A program made the position numbers and the translations under genes. The notes under the pieces are model-generated. The model had not been told where the DNA came from, ran no database searches, and was given only the letters and a program-made list of their open reading frames with translations. From Halichondria panicea (Eukaryota; Porifera; Demospongiae; Suberitida; Halichondriidae), in assembly GCF_963675165.1 (NCBI RefSeq), contig NC_087382.1, positions 6,744,315 to 6,808,314 on the forward strand: 64,000 bases of DNA. Reading direction: 5' to 3'. Shown one piece after another: positions 33,048 to 44,940 of the stretch (position 1 is the stretch's first letter; the number at the start of each line of letters is the position of its first letter).

Positions 33048-34030
33048 TGTGACAGGGCCCCGCCTAGGAAAACCCCCCTTAACGCGGCACTAATTAAATT
33101 AAGCTATAAAATAACACCGTGTACTACATTTGGGTCTCTACGAAGCTTTAAACAGGTCAAGCGCGGACGTTGAAGAAGATAATAAGATGGCTAGTGGAAA
33201 TCAACAAATCGGTCAATAACTCAAGAAGTATGATATTCCCACTTCCAATATATAGCTGAAGCAATAAAATAACACCGTGTACTACTACTGTGACCATTCA
33301 TTTACAATAGATGCAATTCATATGTCAGTTCTTACCCCACAAATAAAAAGAAGAAGCTAAGTGTTGTAAAATCTTCAAATTTTGTGTGCTACCAAGAGTG
33401 AACTCTACCAAGAGTGAACATGACTTCTAGCTAGTAATAATGTTTCATTTTGTACCTAGCCATGCCTCAAGACAAATTTTAGGGCTATTCATACATTTAC
33501 TTACCTAGTATCCTCTCATTTGCTTCTTTTCAAAAGCTTCTCTTGACCTCAAAACCAGTAAAATCACACCTCAAGGTGTCTATTGGTTGCTGAACGCACT
33601 GTCCCAGAGGCCTCACATGGCAAGCATAAGCTCACGTGATCCCGTTTCCAATCCCTCTCCTCTACTATCTATGCCAGTACTTACAATCATCAAGAGGAGC
33701 CAGGTATATTATAGCTCCACTAAACATAATTTAGCAACAGAAATAGATTAGAAAGAGCAGCTATCTAGCTAGCTAGCTTGGCGTAGATCCACTCTTGTTT
33801 CTACGTATCCCGTGCCTCCATAACAACCTACAGATAAGTAGTAAGTTAAGATAGACACAATATCAATGTCACTTACATTCTAGCCAATAGACTAGCATTT
33901 CTCAGGCCTATCACCTTCTCAGGCCTATCACCACCTGGGGGAACCATCAATATACGGAACCATCAATATACGACAATTCCACGCAGTTTCCTGGGCCGTC
34001 CATGATGTGATCCATGATGTGATCACCCAC
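33048..34030 (-). mobile_element. TIR1 copy 5, truncated and interrupted
   Basis: Starts TGTGACAGGGCC after TA (33046-33047), continues AACCCCCCTTAACGCGGCAC as the reverse complement of the 3' end of copy 1. About 33184-33655 is unrelated, ending CACGTGATCCCGTTTCCAAT, then TIR1 resumes (AGTACTTACAATCATCAAGA) to GATGTGATCACCCACTCAGG. Several 12-17 bp duplications lie at 33887-34025. Confidence 0.75.
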
Positions 34031-34969
34031 TCAGGTGTATTAAGGCACGTCCAGAATCGAGAAGGGCCAACATCACATACATCGAAAAGTATTCAATATT
34101 AAACATAATTATAAATTTTATATATTGTTTTGTCATAATTATTTAAGAATCCTTAATCAAAGATAAAGATCACGTGACTATCATGTGACCAATTAACATG
34201 AAATTTTGTTGTAATATTAAATTGTATAAAAACTATTTGCTAATGAAATCCAGCTGCGCAAAATCAGATTCACAGGTAACCACAGTTTACACCAAGAACA
34301 TGCCAACATTTACCTTTATTTTCGCTTATCTCTCCCCCTAACTTGTTTGATCCGCTTCATCCTGTCTTGCGCAGAAGGAAACAAGTACTCTACTACCTAA
34401 TAATAGTCCTGTTGAAGGCCTTGAAGAGATAGTAGGCAGCTCACAACAAATAGTTTTTACTCGATATAATAGAACTAGCTAGCTACAGATAATTAGACCT
34501 AGTACCTTAGTACGTCAAGTGGCCTGAGCCCCACCCTTGCTCAGAGTTTGCCACCCACGCACATACAAGGCACCTGTAGCTATAAATTGTCCGAGTGTTT
34601 GGCTTCAGTGCAAGGATTGTTTGAGAGTGAGTTCAACATTGCATTGTAATTAGCAGGCCTAAATGAGCACTTCATAATTATGTCGATATGAATATACATG
34701 ACTTAGTATAAGCAACACAAACTAATAATTAAACAACACTTATAATAATAATAAATTATACTGCTTAGGTGTTATCTTCAGCGAAATGACCACCACCCTG
34801 CACTTCAAGGTTAACTGTGGCTTTGCTCGTGCAGCCATCAGGGAGTTCTCTGAGATAGGACAAGGAAAACATAGAGCTCAACAAAATCAAGAAACAACCA
34901 CAGAGAAGTTTAAACATCTATTTTCAACTACACCCACTTATAATTATTAGCAGCAATTCTATATTTAAT
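34031..34969. other. Unassigned AT-rich sequence
   Basis: No element ends or genes are supported. A short reading at 34784 (MTTTLHFKVNCGFARAAIRE) follows a TTAG acceptor-like site but has no clear partner exon or family. Confidence 0.3.
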
Positions 34970-35746
34970 AGCTATGAGCACAGAGAATCACCCTTTACTC
35001 GATACAGCAAGTTTATTAACGCCGCACTAATGAAATGGAAAAATCGTGATAAAAAATGTGACTATTTACAGACATTTACAACTGATAATTGGAAAAAGCT
35101 ACCAGCGCACCAAAAAAAGAAGCATACAATGGGTAACTAACTGCAAAGCATGTGCTTTACAATATAGCATTCAGCAACAACACTTTCCAGGACGTACATT
35201 CAGTCTCACAACAAAAGTAGCAGAAAGTGTGAAACAAATTATACAGGGCAACTCTAGCCTACAGAATCCAGCAGTCATTACTACAAGGCAAATTTTAGAA
35301 GAAATTGAGCCACAATTCAAAAAAGCATACCAATCAACGAAAGAACCTGGTACCAAAGTGCAAATAAAACCCACAGCCAATGAAAAAAAGAAATTCAAGA
35401 GAAAAATGCAACGCAACTGCAGAGACGCCATGAATGAACAATTTCTAAATGCCGACCCACTCCAGGTTCTTTCAGAAGGGCAATCACTACAAGGCATATA
35501 AAAGGATGAGATTGTCACAGTCGTTCGAGAAACCAAGTGGCCCGAACAAGAATCCTAACCGCAAACATTCTCCCAACTTTAATAATGTGGAATGGGACAA
35601 AGACAATTTATACAAGAAATTGAGTGAATGGCCTATAGGGGAACCGATCAACTGGACACAAACCGCTGATGAGTTTCACATTAACCGAATAGCCGCGGTT
35701 ATGATTTCATACGTAGTACCGCCCACCGCGGAACCACTTTTTAAAG

Positions 35747-37041
35747 TTGGCTCGAACCACCCCAGGCATTGCTAACCTCCTTAAGCCACTAGAAGAAACA
35801 ATAAGGACAGTCTTTTTGCCAAAATTGACTGGACAGAATGCCTTTGGTGATCTGGAAAGACAGATATTGGCACTCCCAGCCCGCCATGGGGGACTTGGTA
35901 TAGCAAACCCGTGTGAAACAAGCCCTGGTCAGTTCACGATGAGCATGTCAATCTCAGCACCACTAGTCAGCCTGATACTTGACCAATCCGATATATACGA
36001 ACCTACAATGAAGCAAGAGCAAGCCAGACTGAGGAACAATGCCAAAAAATTCCGCCGACAGATGGAAGCCAGGACAGCAAGTGAGCTAAATGAAGATCTA
36101 CCAAACAAGTTGAAAAAAATGGTTGGAATATGCTCAGAGAAAGGTACCTCAAGCTGGATAACAGCGCTGCCTATTGCAGAGCATGGTTTCATGCTACAGA
36201 TGCTCTTTGCCTCAGGTACGGCGGCTGGCGTCCTCAGAACCTACCCTCTCACTGTGTCTGTGGACTTCACTTCACAGTAGAGCATGCACTCAGCTGCTCT
36301 AGGGGAGGATTTCCAACAATACGACATAATGAAATACGCAACATCACAGCAAATCTTATGAGCGAAGTATGTCCAGATGTGGGTATTGAACCAACCTTAC
36401 AGCCTGTGACGGAAGAGCAGTTCCAACTTAGGACAACCAACCGCGAGGATGGGGCTCGCCTTGATGTTGTGGCCCAGAGCTTCTGGAGCAACGATAGACA
36501 GAGTGCATTTTTTGATGTCAGGGTCTTCAACCCGTACGCACCTACCTATCGCCGCTCCACCATGGCCCAGAGCTACAGAAGAAACGAGATGGAGAAGAAG
36601 AGAGCTTATGAACAGCGTGTAAGAGAAGTCGAACATGGATCGTTTACGCCTTTGGTTTTCTCTGCTGCTGGAGGTATGGGTCCGGCTGCAGATATTGTCT
36701 ACAAGAAACTAGCTTCAATGCTGGCAGAGAAACAGGACAAAACATACAGCACAACTCTGAATTGGATGAGGTGTAGGCTAAATTTCTCCCTCATAAGATC
36801 AGAGATTATGTGCATCAGAGGCTCTAGGAAGTCTTTCACCACCACCACACCATGGAAGGCCTTAGACACTGGCACTATTGATCTAGCAACTCAAGAAGGC
36901 CGGGTGCTATCGGTCTGAAACATGTGTTTTCACCCAGGAACTTTATAAAATTATGTCACATGTTTTTGTTGTTTTTTCTTGGTTTGTTTTTTTATTTTGT
37001 CTTTTGTCTTTTGTCTTCTCTTATAATAAAAAAAAAAAAAA
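35747..37041 (+). mobile_element. 5'-truncated LINE with CCHC/REL-type endonuclease end and poly(A)
   Basis: Two frames give the 3' part of an RT protein: LPARHGGLGIANP, then SHCVCGLHFTVEHALSC (CxC-x7-H-x3-C), PTIRHNEIRNITANLM, EDGARLDVVAQSFW and SAFFDVRVFNP. The Cys/His finger followed by RHN and spaced D residues resembles the restriction-like endonuclease end of R2-type LINEs. The tail VEHGSFTPLVFSAAGGMG is shared by many sponge and coral TE proteins. TGA at 36916, then T-rich 3' UTR and about 14 A at 37028-37041. Inserted in the piggyBac element: CCGCGGAACC on its left and AGCTGCGTAGC on its right are adjacent in the related repeat at 24.9 kb. AAAGTT may be the target duplication. Confidence 0.75.
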
Positions 37042-37587
37042 GTTTTCAGCCCTTAGCAAAGAAAGCTGCGTAGCTTCGAAACGGTAGCAGTTTTCTTTGG
37101 GCAACTTTGCAGCTAGCTAGTCTACAGTAGCTACTCTATCAGGATCTCCTGGATTGCAACGGAATTGTCAACCAGCCAAGGCCACAGCGAAGGATCATTT
37201 TAGAGGTAAGCGTTTTGTGCGTATAACGATCGTACTTGTAGCTTGTGAAGCCTTTATAAGCGTTCTTAGCTGATGTACTGTGCTTAGATACCTACTTAGA
37301 TGCCTCAGTATGTAGAGAGTATAGTTTAGTAGTAGCTGAATATGTTTACAGACCCTTTTTAGAGTGTAGCCTACACGGTTAGATATTCAATTTTATCTTT
37401 TTGTTCAGCATTCGCCTCTGGCAAAGAAAGATGCATAACTTAGAAACTACAACCGTTTTCTTTAGGAAATATATACATAGATATATACATAAATATATAT
37501 AGGTAGATAGTACCTGTGTCTGTAAGCACAGCTTTTACAGCCTTTATCATAAACATAATTAGATAAAACAATAATAGATAACAGCAA

Positions 37588-40401
37588 CTAGAGTTCATGT
37601 TGTTGTGACTGCCATGTCATAAAGCGGTCTGTAGAACTGTCTCCTGTGTGGCAGAACCATTTCTGGCATGCCTGGCAAAACCACAGGGAGTCTTTTCTTG
37701 CTTTTATAGATTTGCATAGATGACAGCGCCCTCTACATCCTTCCTGGTGATGCAGGGGGAAGGGTAGCGTCTTCGTTGTAGTATGTGTCCCCACTCCTCT
37801 CTTTCTAGACGCATAGCTTCCGATCAGCTCCTCTGCCAGCCGAAGGCGAAAAGAGAGGCTTGTCTTGCTCTTGTTTGAGGGTGAGGAGTATCTTGAGTGT
37901 AGTATGTAGCTATTGGTTACACATATATCCATCAGAAATGAATAGATGTACATGTAAAATTTGTGAAATTTTGTAGGGCATCGATAGTACCCCCTCATCT
38001 GGTCTCCTCTATCAACGCCACCCATCAATCAACGCCACCCATCAACCGATTGTAGTCTTCAATGCACTGAGGGCATGGTACAGCGATCTTCTCTCCTGTT
38101 CTGCATCGCCGATTTACAGTGGAGCTGGCAGTGGGGTCAGAGGCCGTGGACATTACACGGACAATCCTATTGTCCTTCCAGGCTGTCACTGTGACCGTGT
38201 CCTTCTGCCTCATCAAATAATCTCCTCTGAAAAAGGTAAGCTAAAGTAATAGAATTACTGTAATAATCATTTATAATTATACCTGTCAGGCAGGCTTGGA
38301 TCCTTAAGATCTACAGGGAAACCAACACGGTCGCTGCGAGTTGTTCCACAAGCATAGATCCCATCCTTTTCCAGGAGGTTTAGTGAAGTGAAATAGTTGT
38401 CAAAGTACACATGGTGGTATTTTCCCTTCAGCGAAGTAGTGAGGTCTTTGACAACTCGGGTGCCTAGATGTTTTTCTGGTGTACTCTGCCTTCCAGTGTA
38501 GACTTGCATGGTGTGAAAGTAGCCATTCTTGCCATTCTTGCTATCAGCTAACACCCATACCTTTATTCCCCTCTTCACAGGCTTGTTGGGGAGGTACTGC
38601 TTGAGTGACGATCTTCCCTGGAACTTAATCATCGCCTCATCAACAGCCACGTCCCGGTCTAACAAGTACACTGCCGAACAGCGCTCATTGACTTTGTTGA
38701 TGAGGGGACGTACTTTTGCCAAGCGATCACTACCAGGGGTGCCGGGAGTTGGGAGCGTTGTGTTGTCAGCAGAATGGAGGTAGCGACGAATATCTCTGAA
38801 CCGATCCCTTGAGATCTTGGATGCGATAGGTGAGTAGTGGAGAAGGGTGTCTTTCTTCCAATAATCCTCTATTGATGGGAGCGTAACTACGCCCATCAAT
38901 ATGCAAAAACCTATATAGGCCTTGAGCTCTTCGAGTGTCAAAGGGATCCACTTTTCATGCTGTAATGGGGTCATACTTTGGTCTGCGTACTTATTTGTTT
39001 CAGTAACGATGTACTCCAACATCTCAGGTGTGAACAGTAGATGGAAGGTCTCCAGTGGAGAATCTGAAATGATCACAGTCGGGCCAACAGATTGAGTGAA
39101 CAATTGCCGTGGATGGTCACGAATGGTGGGAGTCCATTTACTGGAGGAACCAGGAGTGGCACTGCTTTGGGTAAGTGTGTGTGTGTGTGTGTGTGTGTGT
39201 GATGCTACAACAAAGTGCCCTTTTACACTGTATGCCAAGGCTTGTATTTGCAATTTCTGTTTGCTACATTGTAAGATATTATAATTATGTGCCTAGGCAG
39301 TGTTTTTACTGAAGGGTTGGCACCATAGGAGAAATTCAATTCTGTATAATTATGACTGGCTTGTGTCATTCTGTGCCCAATGTCATTTTTTTAATTGTGC
39401 TTTGCTTGTAAGGTGTATTTAGGTACAGGCATAATTACTACATGTACTTTGAGTGGCTGTAAAGAGAGTAGGTTATTGATTGCATGATAAAAGGTGACCA
39501 AAATGTGCAGTTGCTGACAAATGTGCAGTTGCTTTCCCAAGACAAAATTAATATTCCTGTTGATAAACTTCTGTACACTCATAATTCACAATTCTAGGTG
39601 TTTCTGTTTCTTGCTCCAGCCTTATGTATTTGCTTTGTCCAAATAGTAATTGAGATTGCATGATAGTGTTTGTGACCTTTTTATTCAATATGTATGTGCT
39701 GTACCTGACAGGCCTATAGGCTTGTGGGGGTGTGAGGTGTTTGTTCCTTAGGCACTCCTGCCTATAAAGTAAGGTTGGTTTGTGTATGTACTGTTTTGCT
39801 ATGTATGGTCACTTGTTCCCAATGATATCATTTTCAATAGTGTTGGCTTTACCTTGTAGAATTAGTTCTGTTCATGACTCTGCCTCTGCCTCTGCCTCTC
39901 CTGCCTCTGTGCAAGTAAAGTTATAATTGTAATTATTAGCTGTATATAATTATTATTAGTACATAATTATTATTAGTACATTCTCTAAAAGTAACTCCAT
40001 TGTTGTCTACTTGGTGTTACCTTGTGGTCGGACGTTTAGGGTGAGTGGGGGGGGGGTGGTTCTAGGTCAGGTGGTGAGATGGGGGGTTCTAAGTCAGGTG
40101 GTGAGAAATTGAAGTCTATGGGTGAGAGGGTTATTTCTGATGATGGGAGGGTTGTTTCTGGTGACTGTCTTGGAGTGTCACTGTGCCTGTGCAAATTTAA
40201 ATCTTTGAAACTACTTTATGCTGATTATAAATTTTTACATACTCGAATGGGATGTCTGGTTGTGTAGGGTACTCTTGTTCCTCCTCATCCAGGTCTGTGA
40301 ACTCATCGTCACTCCCTTCTGCCATGGGGCCATCATCGTCTTCGAGGCCATCAGTGTGTTCTGAGTCAGAGAGGTCCTGCTCACTACTGTCAAGGATACC
40401 C
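37588..40401 (-). CDS. piggyBac (PGBD-type) transposase gene
   Basis: Exons on minus: acidic exon about 40401-40265 (after a TTTAG acceptor; DLSDSEHTDGLEDDDG, MAEGSDDEFTDLDEEE); core about 39170-38283; intron 38282-38227 (56 bp, GT/AG, restores PDR|GDYLMRQKD); final exon 38226-37588. The core has the DDE_Tnp_1_7 pattern: DRDVAVDEAMIKFQGR (first D), HHVYFDNYFTSLNLL (second D), and YNRLMGGVDRGDQ-type end motif (third D). The C-terminus has a zinc-binding CxxC/CH set (RCHLCKSIK, FCQACQKWFCHTG). A 17-bp tandem duplication at about 38013-38046 shifts the frame within the GGVD region; apart from this the gene appears intact. Confidence 0.88.
39172..39204. repeat. (GT)n microsatellite at the piggyBac exon border
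   Basis: About 14 GT units just upstream (in gene sense) of the core exon. The apparent N-terminal poly-HT of the long minus ORF is intronic microsatellite, which argues that translation of this exon starts by splicing and not at the upstream ATG. Confidence 0.8.
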
Positions 40402-41293
40402 TAAAGTACCTCATCCCTTGTATAGAGAGTCCTCTTTGTCATTGTTATGCTATGGAATATATTGTTATTGTATTTATTGTATTATATCAACTGTATCTTC
40501 ACCATTGAAATTATTGCAAAAAAGTTATGTGTGCAATTTTCACAATAAAATATCAGCAAATTTTTGATAACTAACCTACTGTGATCAGTCTCGGTATGGT
40601 TTCTGTTATCCTTTGAGAGAATCCCTGCGAAACTGTGGTGTCTTTGAAGGTTTCAAAATGAGCAAAAAGTGGAGTATTGTGCAGCTGACGCTTCAAAGCG
40701 TCAACCGCGGCTATCAGCTATTCCCGTATTGACGCTTCAAAGCGTCAACCGCGGCTAATCGGTTAAGGGCTCTAACAGAGGACAGATCGTAAAAGAATTT
40801 GCTATTGAAAACGATATAGATGTTACAGAACTCGACAAGCGACCTATGAAAAACAGACTTCGAGCTCGCAAACTGAAACTCCCAGGGGTAGGCATATCAG
40901 TACCTACTCATCCAACAGCGACGGAGATTAAAAAAGAATGGCAAAACATGCTAGGTAATGGACAACTCACACTAGGGGAACCATGCCACCCACAAACAAT
41001 TACAAAAATGTTAATTATGGATGGAGAAGTGAAAAAAACAGAGAATGTAGTGTACTGAAGGAAAAAGAAAAAAATTACTGGCCAAGCACGAAGACCTCAT
41101 GCATCTTCACTCAGACGAAGAGATTGACAAACTAAACAATGAGGAACTTCAACAACTCCTAGTGAGCAAAAGAATAACAGTACCAATTGATTCAACAGAG
41201 AATCAGTTAAAAGAACTAATAAAACGTATTGAACGTACACGAACAATAGCTTGCTGGCACGACCATTCCACTATTCTGGGCAAGGGCTACGTA

Positions 41294-41876
41294 CCTTAAG
41301 GACACTATTTTAAACGAGTACTAAATTTGGCGGTTTGGAGACCTACCAATTTGGCAGGTACTAATTTTAGCTATTTCATAATTCAGTTTCCAAATTTTTT
41401 AATTAGCGATAGGAATAATTATCACACACAATTGAATTGAATGAATTAGCTAGTGTCACAAACAATGCATTCAAAAGGGTCCTCTGGTGGTAAAACAGTT
41501 GTTCCATCCAATAGTCCTGATATGCCAGCCTTCATCCATCCATTATATATGACTTTTCTTCCTTTCTCAGTTGAAAAGAAGTTATACAAGTTAACTAACC
41601 ATTGGGCATGGAGTGGTTTAATCACTGAAAGACGAAAGTCAACTTCAACATCTTCAAGAATACACTACTAAACTAGTACTATACTGTACGTACATATACA
41701 TGTATTATATTTGTTGTACTAGACCTATAATGATAGCTAATAGACTACTTCCATTTAAACGAATTTTAAAAATTTCTTTGGTTAAATAAAAGTATGCGAG
41801 TACTTATATTAGCGGTTTGGGTCGTTCTCGCTAAAAACGCTAAATTTAATACCCGTTTATAATAGTGACCTTAAGG
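41294..41876. mobile_element. TA-flanked MITE inside the large TE gene
   Basis: CCTTAAGGACACTATT and AATAGTGACCTTAAGG are inverted ends; homology continues through AAACGRGTAYTAAATTT. TA flanks both sides (41292-41293, 41877-41878). Removing element plus one TA restores the reading GKGYV|LVTTKVVYDP. 583 bp, Tc1/mariner-type MITE; small internal ORFs are ignored. Confidence 0.92.
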
Positions 41877-43559
41877 TATTAGTCACTACAAAGGTGGTAT
41901 ATGATCCTGCAGTTTTTAAAGCACAGCAGGACATGAACACTCAGGCATTTATTGAGGAACCTGAAATACATATAATTGCAATGTCTTCCTCATCAATCGA
42001 AGATCAAGCTGCTTTAATTGAGGACCGGTTAGACTGCATTAGGGAAATGAAACTACCCCTTGAAACAAAAAAGAACATAAAAATCAATGATAAACTAATG
42101 TTTTTCATGGGGGACAAGCCTGCAGTTCAGTTCGAACGAGGTACACAAATGGGTGGTTACTTCCCCTGTGGATCATGTGGTAGCCATGCTTCCAGGTTTA
42201 CTGACTTTGCACACTGCTCGAATGCAGAAGTAAGGTCATTGGCAGACTTACAGGCATTGGCAACAGGAGGTAAGATACTACAATGTATTTACTACTTACC
42301 ACCATAGCCATTTGATCAGCTTACATATATTTTTCACGGGGAGCAACGGGGAGCAATGTGTGTCTAAAATTCTTATTATAATACTCACTTCAAATTTAGG
42401 AGGAGAATGTGGAAAACAGGCAGGATATATCAAGCCATTTGAGTCCCTAGACACTAAGGGACTGGCAAAGGAACTAAAGACAAGAGAATGTGATGTATCG
42501 GGCACAACCAAAAAGGCACTAGCAACGTCACTGAAAAATAACTTGAAAGGTGTGCAACGAGTACCATCATTACTTCTAACCAACCCAACCGAGTCCCTTG
42601 AAAGCTTAAATATTGAAAACTACCACATTCTAGATTATGAACCTTTACACGACCTCAAAGGTCACTTGCATAATATAATAGATGAGCTACCAAACAAATT
42701 GGAAGAACCACTTTCAGGGGAAGTAAAAGCTATCATTGAATGTGATCTGAACTCTAAAGAAACTAAGCGGGGAGGCGACTACAGACTAACTTGCATACAC
42801 TTACTAGCGTTGCTAAGGAAAAGGGAAACTCCATCGAAATTAGACAACTTTTTGAAACGGGATAATGTACGCACAAGAAAACAAGCGTTCCCGAAGCTTA
42901 TTCTTGAATTTTACAATGCTACATGGCTACATTTTGAGTTATGTAAAGAATTGTTTCATTCCCCAAAGGCAGTGTCCCTTAGAAGAACGTTTGGTATTAT
43001 ACTTACATTCTATCACTGTACATGCTCCAACTCAATACGAGATTGTGAACTTAAAATCTACAAATACCGAACACGAAGAGCGACTTTTTGGTCAAGCGAA
43101 AGACCTAGCTCACAGAGCTTCCAATAGACAGCCTAACACAATTGTCCCAACTATTTTACTACGAATTCAAGCAAAACAGCTAAAAGGGGCACTATATACC
43201 TCGTACAAACAACTGTGTACTCGAGTAGCAAAGGCAGCAGGGAGCTATACAAAAACACACAAGGAATGGCAAATACTAAATACTAACCGTTACAAATGAA
43301 TTTCTTACCTCAAGAATGTGCAGCTTCTTCTTTCCTGAAACATGGACCTGGAATTTGGTGGCATAAAGTTGATGGGGATGGGGGTTATGAATTCCACGAC
43401 GGCAGTACAGAGCATGACTACAGAAATGGAGACTACAGAAATGGACCTTCGCTGTTGCATTGCCGAGATACGACGACACAAGAAATACAAAAAAAGCAAC
43501 GAACAGCATGGAAAGAAATATGTGACAGCAAAACTGAAATACCCACCACTTTTGTAACA

Positions 43560-43830
43560 ATATTTCAAGAGAACGGAGATTTCTCAAGAACGGAGATTTC
43601 TCAGAAAGAATTACTTACGAAGATGAATTGAATATTGAAGACGTAATTCAAAACGAACATAATATTATGGAAATGGAGAAAGACCACACCACACAAGTAC
43701 ACGACGAAGATGAATTGAATAGTGAGGACGTAATTCAAAACGAACATACGGAAATAGAAAAAGACCACACCACACATACAAACGAATCGAGTGGGGACAT
43801 AGTTAGTATCACAACCAACCTTTAAGACGA
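43560..43830 (+). repeat. Acidic tandem peptide repeat in the large TE gene
   Basis: EDELNIEDVIQNEHNIMEME followed by KDHTTQVHDEDELNSEDVI encodes two ~30-residue repeats (EDELNxEDVIQNEH...EKDHTT). Immediately before it AGAACGGAGATTTCTCA is duplicated in tandem (17 bp), breaking the frame. Confidence 0.7.
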
Positions 43831-44149
43831 AGCTCGCTGGAGCAGTCTTCCGAGCTTTAGGTAACTCCTCCTTAGTCAAAGAACTTGACGAACAACGGCA
43901 CCAGATGAAGCAGACAACTTGCCTACTTGCCTACCTACCTGCACAAGTACTACATATAAAAAAACAATATCATTAATTAGGGCGAGAATGAATACTGTAC
44001 TGATCGAAACAAAGGAGGCTATTATTAGCTGCCTGGAACATTCATTCTACATGGATAAGAGCTGCCTACCAACAGACGAGGTATCAGAATACACGACTCT
44101 TTGTAAGAAAGTACGTTTCAAACTACTACGCTCTCCCGACTTTTCTTGA

Positions 44150-44940
44150 CGTTACTAGACATTACTAGCCTTATGGTTTTGTACTTATCTAAAAATTATT
44201 ACACGCACAAGCTAAAAAATAATGGTAATACTCCTTTGTTAATACTCCTTTGTTTCTCTGTCCATATAAGTATGTCAGTAAACGTGACTCCATTATAACT
44301 TAGTAGGCCGGTAGGCCGGGTCAACATACAGCTTTGGGTACTACTACTTAGTATATATATATATATATATAGCTTGGGTTCACCTTGCATGCTGCCAGCC
44401 ACCTCGATCCTGCCATTGTTTCATGTTCACTATAGCTGTCCAAACGCACATGGCCACCTAGTACATCTGGTGATCAGCCACACCTTTATTAAATAGTAAA
44501 AAGGCTAGCTTTTTAGCACTGGAAACTTTAGAATATATATATGCATGCGATCTAATACTATTCTACTAGGTATAATACTAGTACATAGCTTAAAAAAGCA
44601 AGTAATAAAAGTTTTACTAGGAACTACAACTTACCATAATTATAATATTATGTTACCACTGGACAGAGCTTAAAGCGATTCCGGCATCATCTTGTAGATC
44701 TTTGACTGGTCTTTCTTCCTATAGACTAACTTGCACAATCAAAGTCGAAGCGCTTTCGAGTTATACAAGGTTTGCTCAGGCATGATTATTGTTGCTTTTA
44801 AAATCATTATCACTCTGGGGGTGTAACCCTTACGTGACGTTTTCAATTACGTAATAGTCACATGATACATCAATGAATTTAATTAAAGGATATTTACATG
44901 CGGAAGTGCATCTGGACAGTCCTTAATCTACCTGAGCATA
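44150..44940. other. Unassigned AT-rich sequence
   Basis: Downstream of the large TE gene. A (TA)n run lies at 44351-44371. No inverted repeat or gene was identified. Confidence 0.35.

Larger units (their letters stand above)
35685..40762. mobile_element. piggyBac transposon (5078 bp) with a nested LINE
   Basis: CCGAATAGCCGCGGTT at the left and AACCGCGGCTAATCGG at the right are inverted ends flanked by TTAA (35681-35684, 40763-40766), the piggyBac hallmark. Removing the element with one TTAA rejoins the host gene in frame (DEFHI then KGSNRGQIVKEFA). The right end carries two copies of the palindrome TGACGCTTCAAAGCGTCA (about 40688 and 40730). The transposase gene is on the minus strand. Confidence 0.92.
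34970..44149 (+). pseudogene. Large TE-encoded gene split by a piggyBac transposon and a MITE
   Basis: Coding pieces: 34978-35684; 40767-41291; 41879-42270; 42394-44149, with a GTAAGA/TTTAG intron at about 42271-42393. Motifs in order: KWKNRDKKCDYLQTF; WDKDNLYKKLSEWP; RPMKNRLRARKLKLPG; CWHDHSTILGKGYV; VVYDPAVF; FMGDKPAVQFERGTQMGG with CGSCGSH; a SAP-like stretch (SLDTKGLAKELKTRE); LHDLKGHLHN; TEHEERLFGQAKDLAH. Conserved D/H/E residues suggest an RNase H-like transposase; the family is common in sponges and corals but I cannot name it. Damage: the two insertions, a 1-bp insertion near 43005, a 17-bp duplication at 43570-43603, others. Confidence 0.7.

Noticed and set aside
39205-39253. Poly-HT N-terminus of the piggyBac core ORF
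   Set aside because: It comes from a (GT)n tract likely in the intron; the real upstream exon is the acidic one near 40.3 kb.
35685-40762. Treating the TTAA MITEs at 47.6 and 59.5 kb as deletion derivatives of this piggyBac
   Set aside because: Their ends (GGCCYGGGTC) differ from CCGAATAGCCGCGG, so a different source element is needed.
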